This document shows, in pieces, positions 17,905 through 27,194 of a DNA stretch of 64,000 nucleotides; within the stretch, counting starts at the first letter, position 1; every line of letters starts with the position of its first letter. The DNA comes from Synechococcus sp. RS9916 (GTDB taxonomy: Bacteria; Cyanobacteriota; Cyanobacteriia; PCC-6307; Cyanobiaceae). The translations under genes and the position numbers were made by a program. Location of the stretch: the NCBI RefSeq assembly GCF_000153825.1, contig NZ_DS022299.1, forward strand, positions 585,216-649,215, written 5' to 3'. The notes beneath the pieces were generated by a model. It saw only the letters and a list, made by a program, of their open reading frames with translations. It was not told where the DNA came from and searched no databases.

Positions 17905-18489
17905 TCAGTCCCTCACGCGCCAGTTCAGGCCAGGAACCCCTGGCGCAAGTCCTGCGGTGTCGGCAAACACCTGGGCATAGGACGGATGCCTCTGCAGCAA
18001 CCGGCGCTCTTCGCGGGTGGCCTTGCCCCGCAGCACGAAGGCCAAGGCCACCAGAAGGATTCCGTGCAGGGCGCTGAGCCGGATGAGCATCATGCCCGTC
18101 GTGCAGATCAACACGGCGAGATAGAGGGGGTGACGACAGAGTCGATAGGGCCCGTTGCTCACCAGATCGATTCCTGCTTTGGGTTCCGGCAGTGGAGACA
18201 AATTGACGCCGAGGGTGATCAACGCCTGGCTCGCAAGCAGCGCGCCTCCCCCCAGAAGAATCCATCCGAGCGTCAGACAGACCCAACGCAGCTGAAGCGG
18301 TGGCAGGACAGACCAGGCTGCCGGCCAGGCCGGCAGCAGGATGACGGCAAAGATCAACACCAGTTGGCCCATGAGCCACCACTCCCCTTGGGCGTTGTTG
18401 ATCAGGCCACGCCAGCTCAGGTTCCACCCGCTGAAGGCGGCGCGGATGCGGCTGTTGTTTGCACCATCACCGGGTTGGGGTGTCTTCAA
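17905..18489 (-). CDS. Membrane methyltransferase, isoprenylcysteine carboxyl methyltransferase-like
   Basis: The protein has several hydrophobic helices and the ICMT/PEMT C-terminal pattern GPYRLCRHPLYLAVL, a late FVLRGKATREERRLLQ segment and a final helix pair. Such enzymes methylate small lipophilic or protein substrates with SAM at the membrane. The start is uncertain: TTG 18489 (194 residues) keeps a likely first segment containing WRGLINNAQGEWWLMGQ, while ATG 18372 gives 155 residues. The true cyanobacterial substrate is not known. It is divergent from the SDR gene, 21 bases away. Confidence 0.7.
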   Translation of the reverse strand: MKTPQPGDGANNSRIRAAFSGWNLSWRGLINNAQGEWWLMGQLVLIFAVILLPAWPAAWSVLPPLQLRWVCLTLGWILLGGGALLASQALITLGVNLSPLPEPKAGIDLVSNGPYRLCRHPLYLAVLICTTGMMLIRLSALHGILLVALAFVLRGKATREERRLLQRHPSYAQVFADTAGLAPGVPGLNWRVRD

Positions 18490-18510
18490 TGGGCCAACAC
18501 GCCAGGGGTC

Positions 18511-19218
18511 ATGCGCACAATTCTGATCAGCGGAGCCTCGCGTGGCATCGGACGTGCGATTGCTGAACGCGCCTTGCGTGATGGCCACCGCCTGAGCCTG
18601 GGGGTGCGTAATCCAGATGGGCTCATCGGTACGGCTCTTGATCCAGCTGTGGCTGGCTCCGACAGGATCCAGCTGGTGCCTTACGACGCTGAGGATCCGG
18701 CGGCGGCAACCGCTTGGGTGCAACAAGCCTTGGAGCGTTTTGGTGGCATCGATTCCCTGATTCACAGCGCTGGGTTGTTGCTTCCGACGCCGCTTCTGTT
18801 TACGGACGCTCAATCACACGAGCCGGAACAGCTGATGCGGGTCAATCTGATGGGCCCCTGGTGGCTGACCCGTGCTGCCTGGTCATCGCTTATCGCCCAT
18901 GGCGATGCCCGCATTCAGGTGTTGGTGTCGATGAGTGGTAAACGCAGCAAGGGGCGTTGGGCGGGTTACGCCAGCAGCAAGTTCGCGCTGATGGGCCTTT
19001 GTCAGACCATCCGCAATGAGGGTTGGGACCATGGCATTCGAATCACGGCCATCTGTCCTGGTTGGGTCAACACCGACATGGTCAGTGGCATCAACGCGGT
19101 GCCTCCAGAGCAGATGACGCAACCCGAGGATCTGGCGGCGTGGTCATCGCGCCTGCTGGAGTTGCCACGGTCTGCGGTGCCCTTTGAGTTTGCGTTGAGT
19201 TGCCTGCCTGAGGTGTAA
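18511..19218 (+). CDS. Short-chain dehydrogenase/reductase
   Basis: ATG 18511 gives 235 residues beginning with the Rossmann motif ISGASRGIGRAIAE (5-18). The active-site Ser region is VLVSMSGKRSKGRWAG and the catalytic YASSK lies near residue 155. ICPGWVNTDM follows in the usual place. The frame is open far upstream, overlapping the divergent methyltransferase, but the family start is clear. Substrate unknown; it acts in the cytosol with NAD(P)H. Confidence 0.88.
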   Translation: MRTILISGASRGIGRAIAERALRDGHRLSLGVRNPDGLIGTALDPAVAGSDRIQLVPYDAEDPAAATAWVQQALERFGGIDSLIHSAGLLLPTPLLFTDAQSHEPEQLMRVNLMGPWWLTRAAWSSLIAHGDARIQVLVSMSGKRSKGRWAGYASSKFALMGLCQTIRNEGWDHGIRITAICPGWVNTDMVSGINAVPPEQMTQPEDLAAWSSRLLELPRSAVPFEFALSCLPEV

Positions 19219-19751
19219 GACCGAGCGAGCGACCCAGCCAGAGTCGCTTGGTCCGAGCACGATCGCGCCGAGCGAAGTTCCTTGTGATTCAAGCAAGTCT
19301 GAACGGAGCCTCATTGCAGTGCTGCTGCTGATTGCCCTCTGGTGTCCTGCACTGGTGGTGGCGTTGCAACGCACCGATGTGTCTTGATCTTTCCGGTTCA
19401 TCCTGAATCGCTCAATACCGAGCATCAGATTCCGGCGTTTTCAATCGATGGGTGTACCAACTTGTGGTGTTGCTGCTGTCAATTTAAATGTGGTTGCAAT
19501 TGTCTTTGCGATCAAAGACGCAGTGCGACCCACGTAATCTGCTGCCCGCCGCTGTTTGGAGGTTCATCGCTAGGGGTCTCGCTGATGGTGCCAATTGTGA
19601 TCGACACCTGATCATCATTTGCTGTGCAGATAATCGAGAGCGATTCGTTGCGAGCGTCCCTCTCGAATTCCCAGGTGAAGTGATCAAGATCACAGCCATC
19701 GTTGACCCAGGTCAATGATTCGGGTGGTGATCGCGGCGATGGTGTGTGTGT
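19219..19751. other. Intergenic, no supported gene
   Basis: No convincing gene is seen. Short frames on both strands lack family features and plausible starts. A hydrophobic stretch (LIAVLLLIALWCPALVVAL, around 19311-19370) is encoded in one plus frame, but no credible start codon precedes it. The rest may contain the promoter of the peptide gene at 19791. Confidence 0.5.
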
Positions 19752-19767
19752 CGGAGGGAGACCTCCG
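19752..19767 (+). promoter_or_regulatory. Small hairpin with GNRA-type loop before peptide gene
   Basis: CGGAGG and CCTCCG form a perfect 6-bp stem around GAGA, 23 bases before the ATG at 19791. The left arm contains an AGGAGG-like ribosome-binding sequence, so the stem could mask or present it. Regulatory meaning is inference. Confidence 0.35.
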
Positions 19768-19790
19768 CTTTAACCCTCACACACAAAACC

Positions 19791-20063
19791 ATGAATCAAT
19801 CCATTGCTTGTATCGCCGCGATGCAAGATCAAGAGCTCGACTTTGACACGCTTCAGACCATCAGTGGTGGTGGTCGAGAAGCCAAAACCAAGGTAGGAAA
19901 ATGGTTCGAAAAAACCTTTGGCAATGGTGATGGCACGCACACGCTCGGTGACTACGTCGATGATGTTGCAAAACTCGTGATCTTGATTGCCAAGAAAAAA
20001 AGCTCAGGCAACGTTCATCAACCACCTGGGGAAGACGATCCTGCTCCCGGTACCTGGTACTGA
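19791..20063 (+). CDS. Double-glycine-leader peptide, bacteriocin-like
   Basis: The 90-residue product has a short leader ending ELDFDTLQTISGG (residues 15-27), which fits the LxxxELxxIxGG consensus processed by C39-peptidase ABC exporters. The predicted mature part (28-90) is highly charged: GREAKTKVGKWFEKTFG, then a central hydrophobic KLVILIAKKK and a Pro/Asp tail ending PGTWY. It contains no Cys, so it would be an unmodified class II type peptide. No exporter or immunity gene is adjacent. A good terminator follows 19 bases after the stop, so it is a single-gene transcript. The start at 19791 was preferred over in-frame codons at 19746 because the leader begins there. Confidence 0.72.
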   Translation: MNQSIACIAAMQDQELDFDTLQTISGGGREAKTKVGKWFEKTFGNGDGTHTLGDYVDDVAKLVILIAKKKSSGNVHQPPGEDDPAPGTWY

Positions 20064-20081
20064 TCCATTCTCTAGAAAAAT

Positions 20082-20104
20082 GCCCCGCGAAGAGCGGGGC
20101 TTTG
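20082..20104 (+). terminator. Rho-independent terminator of the peptide gene
   Basis: GCCCCGC and GCGGGGC form a perfect 7-bp stem with a GAAGA loop, followed by TTTGCTT. Confidence 0.8.
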
Positions 20105-20215
20105 CTTGGCTTACTGAGCAGAATTGTTTTCAGGCTTCTGGATGTATCGCCAGGGTGATGCCTACGACCTGATCAACGCTTTCGCGTTCAATTCTTCTGT
20201 GGTGTAACCCAGGCC

Positions 20216-20581
20216 TCAGTCGAGGGGAAAGGCTCCTCGGGCGCAGATCGATCCCCAGCACAACACCTGGTTGCCCGCCCAGTTCGGTTCGACGCTGGTC
20301 CACGCAGCATGGGCTCCGGTTCGCATGCGCACATGACCGCTGCCGTCATGTTCAAAGCGAATGCGCTCGTTTCCCATCTGGATCCACCATTGGCTTCCGA
20401 CCTTTTGAATCCCCATACGGCAGGGACTCCATGGGCCATTGGAACGGCTGCATTGCAGCTCGACCGCCTGTTCCGTGTCCCTTCGCGCCAGGGTTTGGTC
20501 GGCCCGAACGCTGGCCTGCTTACCAAGACACAGAATCACCAAAGCGATCAGCCAGGGCGCAGTCGACGGCGAACGAGACAA
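20216..20581 (-). CDS. Exported hypothetical protein
   Basis: The 121-residue protein has a signal peptide (MSRSPSTAPWLIALVILCLG, cleavage probably near residue 27, ASVRA) and a small mature domain with four Cys (ELQCSRSNGPWSPCRMG; NQVLCWGSICARG) spaced as two possible disulfides. Trp-rich strands (SQWWIQMGNERIRFEHDG) suggest a beta fold. I do not recognise the family. It is divergent from purS, 92 bases away. Confidence 0.75.
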   Translation of the reverse strand: MSRSPSTAPWLIALVILCLGKQASVRADQTLARRDTEQAVELQCSRSNGPWSPCRMGIQKVGSQWWIQMGNERIRFEHDGSGHVRMRTGAHAAWTSVEPNWAGNQVLCWGSICARGAFPLD

Positions 20582-20673
20582 GGCAGCACCGGATCCCTGT
20601 CTTCAACGTGCAGTCGCTGGATCAGGGGCGGTGCCTCGGCCTGCCAAGATTTAACAATCCCTGCGAGGTGACC

Positions 20674-20928
20674 GTGCCGCGTTATCAAGCCCGCGTATTG
20701 GTGAATTTGCGCCCGTCCGTGCTCGATCCTGCTGGAGAGGCCACCCGGTCTGCGGCCTCCCGTCTTGGCGTGGATGGTGTCAGCAAGCTGCGGATTGGCA
20801 AAGCGGTGGAGCTGGAATTGGATGCCCCTGATGAACAGGAGGCCCGCCGTCGCCTGGAACTTCTCAGCGACAGGCTTCTGGCCAATCCTGTGATCGAGAA
20901 CTGGACCCTGGAGCTTCAGCAGGCATGA
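20674..20928 (+). CDS. purS: Phosphoribosylformylglycinamidine synthase subunit PurS
   Basis: PurS bridges PurQ and PurL in the FGAM synthase complex of purine synthesis. GTG 20674 gives the usual 84 residues starting [21 protein letters not shown]; the GAGG just upstream (in GCGAGGTGACC) is the ribosome binding site and argues against the GTG at 20668. [19 protein letters not shown] is the family centre. Its last four bases overlap purQ (ATGA), so the subunits are coupled. purL is not in this window. Confidence 0.93.
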   Translation: MPRYQARVLVNLRPSVLDPAGEATRSAASRLGVDGVSKLRIGKAVELELDAPDEQEARRRLELLSDRLLANPVIENWTLELQQA

Positions 20929-21578
20929 GCGTCGGTGTTGTCGTTTTCCCCGGTTCCAACTGTGACCGGGATGTGCGCTGGGCCAGTGAGGGGTGCCTGG
21001 GGCAGCCGACCCGATATCTCTGGCACGAGGAGAGAGACCTCAGTGGCCTGGATGCTGTGGTGCTTCCCGGCGGTTTCAGCTATGGCGATTATCTGCGCTG
21101 TGGGGCCATTGCCCGCTTTGCCCCGGTGCTGGAATCCCTTGTGGAGTTCGCCGGTCGCGGCGGGCGCGTCCTCGGTATCTGCAATGGCTTTCAGGTGCTC
21201 ACCGAACTGGGTTTGCTCCCCGGGGCCTTGACCCGCAATCGCAATCTTCACTTCATCTGTGAGGACGCCCAGTTAGAGGTTGCTTCAGGCCGCACGGCCT
21301 GGATGAAGGGGCATCAGTCTGGTGACCGGCTCACCCTGCCCATTGCCCATGGCGAAGGGCGTTACCAATGCAGTGATGAGACGCTCAAGCAGCTGCAAGA
21401 CGACGATGCCATCGCTTTCCGCTACCTCAACAATCCGAATGGGTCGGTGGCCGATATCGCTGGCATCACCAACGCTGCTGGCAACGTGCTCGGCCTGATG
21501 CCTCACCCTGAGCGGGCCTGTGATTCCACAACGGGTGGCGTTGACGGTCGCACCTTGATGCAGGCGCTGTTGGCCTGA
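20925..21578 (+). CDS. purQ: Phosphoribosylformylglycinamidine synthase glutaminase subunit PurQ
   Basis: PurQ releases ammonia from glutamine for FGAM synthase. The 217-residue class I glutamine amidotransferase starts [17 protein letters not shown], has the nucleophile Cys86 in [10 protein letters not shown] and the His194/Glu196 dyad in LMPHPERA. It overlaps purS by four bases. Confidence 0.97.
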   Translation: MSVGVVVFPGSNCDRDVRWASEGCLGQPTRYLWHEERDLSGLDAVVLPGGFSYGDYLRCGAIARFAPVLESLVEFAGRGGRVLGICNGFQVLTELGLLPGALTRNRNLHFICEDAQLEVASGRTAWMKGHQSGDRLTLPIAHGEGRYQCSDETLKQLQDDDAIAFRYLNNPNGSVADIAGITNAAGNVLGLMPHPERACDSTTGGVDGRTLMQALLA

Positions 21579-21617
21579 ACCCCTCACAATGCGGTGACGT
21601 CGCGCTGAGCATCGGCT

Positions 21618-22625
21618 GTGGGGGAAGGGCTTCGCTTCGCACGCCTCGGTCGCCGCGACCTGTTGCGGGTTGGTCTTTCAGGGGCTGGTCTCGGGATTTT
21701 GGGACCAGCGATTGGGGCTTCTGGCCGTGCTGAGGCGCGGCCCTTGTCTGTGCTCCCTGCACCGAAGCCCTTGCGGCCCGGTGCCTGCCTTCGGGCGGTC
21801 AATCCAGGCACCTGGATGGATCCAGCCATTGACCTTCAGCGCCTGAGGCAACGTTGTGAGGCCCAGGGCTGGAAGCTCGAGGTTCCAGCGTCAGTTCTGG
21901 GGCAGTGGCGCTACTTCTCGGCCAAAGATCGTGAACGGGTGGCTGACCTGGAAGCAGCCTGGCGTGATCCCAAGGTGGATGCCGTGATCAGTCTTGGTGG
22001 TGGTTGGGGCGGTGCTCGTGTTCTGGAAGCGGGCTTTCGCTTCCCCCGCCGTGCCAAATGGGCATTGGGGTTTTCAGACAACAGCTCTCTTTTGCTGGCC
22101 CAGTGGGCTGCTGGTTTACCCGGTGCTCTGCACGGGTCGAGTGGTGGCGCCGAGGAGCAGTGGCAGCGCACCGTTGATCTGCTGACTGGATGCCCTGTGG
22201 CACCGCTCCAGGGGCGGGGAGTTCGCCCTGGTCAGAGTGAGGGCCCTCTTGTGGTGACCAACCTCACGGTGGCAACGCATCTGATTGCTACCCGCTGGAT
22301 GCCTGATCTGCGTGGATCAATCCTCGTTTTCGAAGACGTTGGCGAGGCCCCTTACCGGGTGGATCGCATGCTGACCCACTGGCGTACAGCGGGTTTGCTT
22401 CAGGGATTGGCAGGCGTGGCTTGTGGGCGCTTCAGTTGGGCTGAGGATGACATCCTTCCCGGCGATTTCAGCATGGATGAAATCCTGGAGGAGCGACTGG
22501 GAGATCTGGGTATCCCCCTGGTGCTTGATCTGCCGGTGGGCCATGGGCGTCCGAATCTGGCGCTGCCGATCGGTGCGCAGGCCCGTCTCGACGGTCGCCG
22601 GGGGGTGCTCAGTGTGTTGTCTTGA
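21618..22625 (+). CDS. S66 family peptidase (L,D-carboxypeptidase-like), Tat-type signal
   Basis: The 335-residue protein starts at GTG 21618. Residues 10-33 hold a twin-arginine-like signal, LGRRDLLRVGLSGAG followed by a hydrophobic run. The S66 catalytic triad is visible: S153 in LGFSDNSSL, E239 in LVFEDVGE and H309 in PVGHGRPN; the substrate loop SLGGGWGGARVLE sits at 125-137. S66 enzymes trim D-Ala from muropeptide tetrapeptides during murein recycling, or cleave microcin-like adducts. An exported form suggests action in the periplasm. It follows purQ by 39 bases. Confidence 0.88.
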   Translation: MGEGLRFARLGRRDLLRVGLSGAGLGILGPAIGASGRAEARPLSVLPAPKPLRPGACLRAVNPGTWMDPAIDLQRLRQRCEAQGWKLEVPASVLGQWRYFSAKDRERVADLEAAWRDPKVDAVISLGGGWGGARVLEAGFRFPRRAKWALGFSDNSSLLLAQWAAGLPGALHGSSGGAEEQWQRTVDLLTGCPVAPLQGRGVRPGQSEGPLVVTNLTVATHLIATRWMPDLRGSILVFEDVGEAPYRVDRMLTHWRTAGLLQGLAGVACGRFSWAEDDILPGDFSMDEILEERLGDLGIPLVLDLPVGHGRPNLALPIGAQARLDGRRGVLSVLS

Positions 22626-22704
22626 CCATCGCGCATGCACCCAGGCATCAGCTGCCAATGCTGAGTAGGGATCCACGTTGAACAGGCATCAACCCTGAGC
22701 AGAC

Positions 22705-22734
22705 ATAAAAAATGGGGGGCCGTAGCCCCCCATT
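22705..22734 (-). terminator. Rho-independent terminator of fba
   Basis: On the minus strand ATGGGGGGC and GCCCCCCAT form a perfect 9-bp stem with a TACG loop, followed by TTTTTTA. It lies 21 bases beyond the fba stop. Confidence 0.9.
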
Positions 22735-22755
22735 CGCCGTATGGCAGAGCCTGAA

Positions 22756-23829
22756 TCAGGCAGCCACTGCGGTTTTGGGATCCAGGGAACCCTTGGCATA
22801 CAGACCGGCGTAGTAGTTGATGTCGCGCTGCTTGATCTTGCTGGCGTTGCCGGCGGCCCAGAACTGCTGGTAGCGGTCGAGGCAGACCTGCTTCATGTAC
22901 TTACGAGCAGGCTTGTTGAAGTGGCGGGGATCGAAGTTGGCAGGATCCGCAGCGGCGGCTTCACGCACAGCAGCGGTGAAGGCCAGGCGGTTATCGGTGT
23001 CGATGTTCACCTTGCGGACACCGTTACGGATGCCTTCCTGGATCTCCTCGACGGGAACGCCGTAGGTCTCAGGAATCTGACCGCCGTACTTGTTGATCAT
23101 CTCCAGCCACTCTTGGGGCACGGAGGAGGAACCGTGCATCACCAGGTGGGTGTTGGGGATGGCCTTGTGGATTTCAGCGATGCGGCTGATGGCCAGCACT
23201 TCACCGGTGGGCTTGCGGGTGAACTTGTAAGCGCCGTGGCTGGTGCCGATGGCAATCGCCAGGGCATCAACCTTGGTTTTGGCAACGAAGTCAGCAGCTT
23301 CGGCAGGATCGGTCAGCAGCTGGTCCTTGGACAGCTCGCCTTCGAAGCCGTGGCCATCTTCTGCTTCGCCCTTACCGGTCTCGAGGGAACCCAGGCAACC
23401 CAGCTCACCTTCGACGCTGACGCCGATGGCATGAGCCACGTCCACCACTTCCTTGGTGACAGCCACGTTGTACTCGTAGCTGGCAGGAGTCTTGGCGTCG
23501 GCTTCCAGGGAGCCGTCCATCATCACGGAGGTGAAACCGTTAGCAGCAGCGCCGTAGCAGGTGGAAGGGCTGTTGCCGTGGTCCTGGTGCATCACCACAG
23601 GGATGTCGGGATAGGTCTCGACAGCCGCCAGGATCAGGTGACGCAGGAAGCTTTCACCGGCGTAGGTGCGTGCACCACGGGAGGCCTGGAGGATCACGGG
23701 AGAGTCGGTCTCGTGAGCCGCCTCCATGATCGACTGGACCTGCTCAAGGTTGTTGACGTTGAACGCAGGGATGCCGTAGCCGTTTTCGGCGGCGTGGTCG
23801 AGCAGGAGCCGAAGCGGGACGAGCGCCAT
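22756..23829 (-). CDS. fba: Class II fructose-bisphosphate aldolase
   Basis: This zinc aldolase joins triose phosphates to fructose 1,6- (and sedoheptulose 1,7-) bisphosphate in the Calvin cycle and gluconeogenesis. The 357-residue protein begins [19 protein letters not shown], and includes [14 protein letters not shown] (zinc His and catalytic Asp), the [15 protein letters not shown] loop, and TSHGAYKF and VMHGSSSVP with further zinc His. Length and motifs are those of the cyanobacterial CbbA type. It has its own terminator; many residues of strong codon bias suggest high expression. Confidence 0.97.
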   Translation of the reverse strand: MALVPLRLLLDHAAENGYGIPAFNVNNLEQVQSIMEAAHETDSPVILQASRGARTYAGESFLRHLILAAVETYPDIPVVMHQDHGNSPSTCYGAAANGFTSVMMDGSLEADAKTPASYEYNVAVTKEVVDVAHAIGVSVEGELGCLGSLETGKGEAEDGHGFEGELSKDQLLTDPAEAADFVAKTKVDALAIAIGTSHGAYKFTRKPTGEVLAISRIAEIHKAIPNTHLVMHGSSSVPQEWLEMINKYGGQIPETYGVPVEEIQEGIRNGVRKVNIDTDNRLAFTAAVREAAAADPANFDPRHFNKPARKYMKQVCLDRYQQFWAAGNASKIKQRDINYYAGLYAKGSLDPKTAVAA

Positions 23830-23907
23830 GGTGAAGATCCTCGGGGGGTAAACGTCGTGGAGACGGATGCGGGCGAATCTACCGGATTTGCCTCACCTCG
23901 ATCACTC

Positions 23908-25005
23908 TCAGTGGCACCAGGAGCGATGTGAGGCCTGGGATTGGTCGCAAGCGGTCTGGCTCAGCAGGCCTTCACTCAGGCCAGGAACCATGGGTCGACC
24001 CGTGCGGATGCTGTCAGCCCACCACCCTTGAAGCCGTGCCACGGGTGCGATTCGACCATCGCTCCAAGTGGTGGGGAAGTTGAGGTCGGCATCCGGTTGG
24101 ATCACCCTTGGACTGTCCCCGTCCTTGCTGAGGCAGAGACTGAACCCATGGACGTAGTCCTTCTGGTTGTCGCTTCCGAGGGTGAGGCTGCCTTCGGAGC
24201 CGTAGACCTCAATCCAGCAGCCCCGGCCGTTGCGGGCGACTGAGGCCAGGCTGATCTGGGCAGGAACCATGGTCTGCCCATCAGGGGCCTGAAGTTGGGC
24301 CTGAATGAGGGCTACATCCTCTGCATCAACAGAACGCATCTCGCCGCTGGGTGTGGGCCGTTGGCCAATGGCGGTGTGATGAAGGGCTCGCAGGTCGGTG
24401 CTGGGGCCGATCAGCCAATGGAGAGTGTCAAAAGCATGGGTTCCCAGTGCACCGATCACGCCTCCGCCTTGGGCTGCATCGGAGTACCAGCTCCAGGGGC
24501 GCTGCGCATTGGCACGACTGCTCATTAGCCAGTCGTATTTCACCAGCCACGGTGTGCCAATGGCACCCGCTTGAAGCAGTCGGGCGGCCTGCATGAACAG
24601 GGGAACGGCCCGGTATTCGAAATCCACGGCGACGCTGAGGCGCTTTTGCACGGCCAGCCTCTGAAGATCCGCGACCTGATCGGCATGGAGCGCGACCGGT
24701 TTCTCGAGCAACAGATGTTTTCCTGCTTCGAGAGCGCGTCGGGCTAGGTCATGTCTCGGCGCTGGAGGGGTGGTAACGATCACGGCGTCCACTGCAGGAT
24801 CCGAGAGCACGGCATCCCATTCGGTGAAGCCCTTCAGCCCATGGCTCATGCAAGCCTGATCCAGTCGTTCCTGGCGTGGATGCCAAAGGGCGACGGGTTT
24901 GAGCCCAGGGTTGGCCTGGAGTGCTGGCAGGTGGACCGCCTCCCCGAACCCCAGGCCGGCGATGGCGACGCCGATGGGTGGTTGCTGGGAGGATTGAGAG
25001 TGCAT
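23908..25005 (-). CDS. Gfo/Idh/MocA family oxidoreductase
   Basis: The 365-residue NAD(P)-dependent oxidoreductase has the Rossmann motif VAIAGLGFGEAVHLPAL (13-29), the EKPVALHADQV segment with the family EKP triad near residue 100, and GGGVIGALGTHAFDTLHW with the conserved active-site His region near 186-200. Substrate, probably a sugar or cyclitol, cannot be told. It lies 3 bases after the small exported protein on the same strand and is likely in the accD transcript. Confidence 0.88.
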   Translation of the reverse strand: MHSQSSQQPPIGVAIAGLGFGEAVHLPALQANPGLKPVALWHPRQERLDQACMSHGLKGFTEWDAVLSDPAVDAVIVTTPPAPRHDLARRALEAGKHLLLEKPVALHADQVADLQRLAVQKRLSVAVDFEYRAVPLFMQAARLLQAGAIGTPWLVKYDWLMSSRANAQRPWSWYSDAAQGGGVIGALGTHAFDTLHWLIGPSTDLRALHHTAIGQRPTPSGEMRSVDAEDVALIQAQLQAPDGQTMVPAQISLASVARNGRGCWIEVYGSEGSLTLGSDNQKDYVHGFSLCLSKDGDSPRVIQPDADLNFPTTWSDGRIAPVARLQGWWADSIRTGRPMVPGLSEGLLSQTACDQSQASHRSWCH

Positions 25006-25008
25006 GAG

Positions 25009-25413
25009 TCAGGCCAGATCAGCTCGGCAGACCGCATCGATCACACGTTCGATCAATCCGTCGCCGCCAGCAGGTTCCCACTGCGCGCCCCATCGCGGCA
25101 AACCATTCACCTGTTTGTCGCGGAACAGACGCTGATCACAATCGATCTGCATGACCACCAGGGTTCCGAGTGTGGCGACGTCTTCGTCTGTTTCGGTGGT
25201 GTAGCGGCTGAGAACGTTCACGAAGCCGTCGCGATCCCGGCGAAGGCTGCCTGCGTCCCACCATTGACGTCCTTCCGCGGTCGGTTCCACTTCCTGCCAG
25301 TCCACTGGCCCGGCGTAGACGACGCCTGCATCACGGTGCAAGTGGAGGGGCACCAGCAGCAGCAAGGGCAACACCAGAGACAGAAGCCACCTGCGCCAAG
25401 GCAAGGTGCGCAT
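25009..25413 (-). CDS. Exported/membrane-anchored hypothetical protein
   Basis: ATG 25413 gives 134 residues and shares its A with the accD stop TGA, so it is translationally coupled to accD. An N-terminal signal or anchor ([25 protein letters not shown]) precedes a soluble part with VDWQEVEPTAEGRQWWDAGS and a late Cys pair (QIDCDQ, DAVCRAD). The pattern resembles the small cyanobacterial surface proteins found beside accD in picocyanobacteria, but I know no function. Confidence 0.7.
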   Translation of the reverse strand: MRTLPWRRWLLSLVLPLLLLVPLHLHRDAGVVYAGPVDWQEVEPTAEGRQWWDAGSLRRDRDGFVNVLSRYTTETDEDVATLGTLVVMQIDCDQRLFRDKQVNGLPRWGAQWEPAGGDGLIERVIDAVCRADLA

Positions 25414-26291
25414 CAACCTGCCACTCCAACCGGTTGGCTGCCGTGCAGTCGCAGCAAAGTGGCGAGGGTGCTCTTGAGCTGGGTCCGGGGCACGATGGTG
25501 TCGACGAAACCTTTCTCTTGCAGGTATTCAGCTGTCTGGAAATCGTCAGGCAGTTTTTCGCGCAGGGTCTGTTCGATCACGCGGCGTCCGGCGAAGCCGA
25601 TCAACGCCTTGGGTTCGGCCAGGATCAGATCCCCAAGCATGGCGAAGCTGGCAGTCACCCCTCCCGTGGTGGGGTGCGTCAACAGAGGCATATAAAGCAG
25701 TCCTTGTTCCCTGTGGCGTTCGAGGGCTCCGGAAATCTTGGCCATCTGCATCAAGCTGAGCATTCCTTCCTGCATGCGAGCACCGCCCGACGCGCAAACG
25801 ATCAGCAGTGGCAGGCGCTCGTCGGTGGCTTTTTCCACCAGGCGGGTAATGCGCTCCCCCACCACGGATCCCATCGACCCTCCCATGAACCGAAAGTCCA
25901 TCACCGCGAGGGCCATGGGGAGATCATTCACCCGGCATGTCCCCGTGATCACCGCATCTCTGAGACCTGTCTTGGCCTGGGTTTCCCGCAGCCGATCGGC
26001 ATAGGCACGGCGATCCTTGAAACCAAGCGGATCGGTCGGTTCCAGCTCGCCATTGATGGCGGTGAAGCTGCCTGGATCAGCAATCAGGGCAATGCGCTCG
26101 GCGCTGTCGATCCTGTTGTGATGGCCGCAGTTACTGCAGACGTTGGCATTGGCAATTAAGTCCTTGCGGTAAACGACTTGGCCACATTCCGAGCATTTGC
26201 TCCACAGGCCATCTCCCTCATCCTGTTCTTGGGTGACCTTGCCGACCGACTGATCTTTGCGGCGATCAGCAAACCAGTCAAAGAGACTCAT
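25413..26291 (-). CDS. accD: Acetyl-CoA carboxylase carboxyltransferase subunit beta
   Basis: AccD with AccA moves CO2 from biotin to acetyl-CoA, giving malonyl-CoA for fatty acids. ATG 26291 gives 292 residues starting [12 protein letters not shown]; the frame is open eight codons upstream, but this is the family start. The zinc ribbon uses C33, C36, C52 and C55. The carboxyltransferase domain contains [27 protein letters not shown] and [11 protein letters not shown]. accA is not in this window. The next gene begins at its stop codon. Confidence 0.97.
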   Translation of the reverse strand: MSLFDWFADRRKDQSVGKVTQEQDEGDGLWSKCSECGQVVYRKDLIANANVCSNCGHHNRIDSAERIALIADPGSFTAINGELEPTDPLGFKDRRAYADRLRETQAKTGLRDAVITGTCRVNDLPMALAVMDFRFMGGSMGSVVGERITRLVEKATDERLPLLIVCASGGARMQEGMLSLMQMAKISGALERHREQGLLYMPLLTHPTTGGVTASFAMLGDLILAEPKALIGFAGRRVIEQTLREKLPDDFQTAEYLQEKGFVDTIVPRTQLKSTLATLLRLHGSQPVGVAG

Positions 26292-26387
26292 CCATTCCCC
26301 CCACGATTGGTGCACTGTAATCGCAGTGACGACAGCGGTTCAGGCCAGTCAGGGGAAGGGGTGAGCCCCCACTGATGTGTTGATCAA

Positions 26388-27194
26388 TTACCCAAAGAGC
26401 GCAAGCCAGTGTTGCCACCACCAGTTGGGTCCCTGCAACCACACCAGCCAGATGCCGGTGGCGATGAAGGGGCCAAAGGGGAAGGGTTCCCGAGGACCGA
26501 GCCGCCCGCTAATTCGGGCGAGTGAGCCAATCACCGCCCCGCCCACAATGGCCAGGAGCATGGCGATCGCGACACCTTGCAAGCCCAGCCAGGCACCGCC
26601 CAGAGCTGCCAACTTGGCGTCTCCCAGTCCAAGTGCGGGTTGACCAAGGGCTTTTTCGGCTAAGGCACTGAGCCCCTCCAGCACCAGCAGTGCAGCGGAT
26701 GCCCCCAACAGATGACTGAGCATCAGGGCGGCGCCACCGGTCATGAGGGTCGATGCGGCGATCAAGCTGGCCGTCAGGCCCGCGATCACTCCGGCGCGAC
26801 AGAGCGGCTCTGGCAACCAGAGATGATCAAGATCGATCAACGTGAGCGGCAACAGCAGGCTCACCAGCAGCACACCGGCAATGAGGTTCAGCCCTGCGGA
26901 TGTGGCCGGATTGAAGCCGTGGGCCCCTGCTGCAGTCCACCACAAACCTGCACTCAGCAACTCCACCAGGGGATAACGGATGGGAATCGACCAGCCGCAG
27001 TCTCGACAGCGACCGGTGAGTGCTATCCAGCCCAGGACAGGGATGTTGTCGTGCCAACGCACCCCATGGCCGCAGTTTGGACAGTGGCTTCCAGGCCACA
27101 CGACCGACTCCTGTCTGGGCAGGCGCCAGACCACCACGTTGAGAAAACTTCCAATGCAGGCACCCGCGAGCAGGAGCAGGATCGACGTGCTCAT
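26388..27194 (-). CDS. pilD: Prepilin peptidase (type IV prepilin leader peptidase/methylase)
   Basis: This inner-membrane aspartic protease cleaves and N-methylates type IV prepilins. The 268-residue protein has the zinc-type cysteines C38, C41, C63 and C66 (HCPNCG, GRCRDCG), catalytic D121/D123 in LIDLDHLWLPE and D192 in LGLGDAKL, and about eight transmembrane helices. Type IV pili in picocyanobacteria serve flotation, grazer avoidance and DNA uptake. It overlaps the small upstream gene by four bases (ATGA). Confidence 0.95.
   Translation of the reverse strand: MSTSILLLLAGACIGSFLNVVVWRLPRQESVVWPGSHCPNCGHGVRWHDNIPVLGWIALTGRCRDCGWSIPIRYPLVELLSAGLWWTAAGAHGFNPATSAGLNLIAGVLLVSLLLPLTLIDLDHLWLPEPLCRAGVIAGLTASLIAASTLMTGGAALMLSHLLGASAALLVLEGLSALAEKALGQPALGLGDAKLAALGGAWLGLQGVAIAMLLAIVGGAVIGSLARISGRLGPREPFPFGPFIATGIWLVWLQGPNWWWQHWLALFG

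Noticed and set aside
17903-18427. N-terminal extension of the MHS transporter frame
   Set aside because: It overlaps the membrane methyltransferase in another frame; the MHS family start is at 17902.
17887-18510. N-terminal extension of the SDR frame
   Set aside because: The Rossmann motif begins right after 18511, and the upstream part is antisense to the methyltransferase.
22741-23931. 396-codon plus-strand frame opposite fba
   Set aside because: Gly/Val/His-rich shadow of the highly biased fba gene on the other strand.
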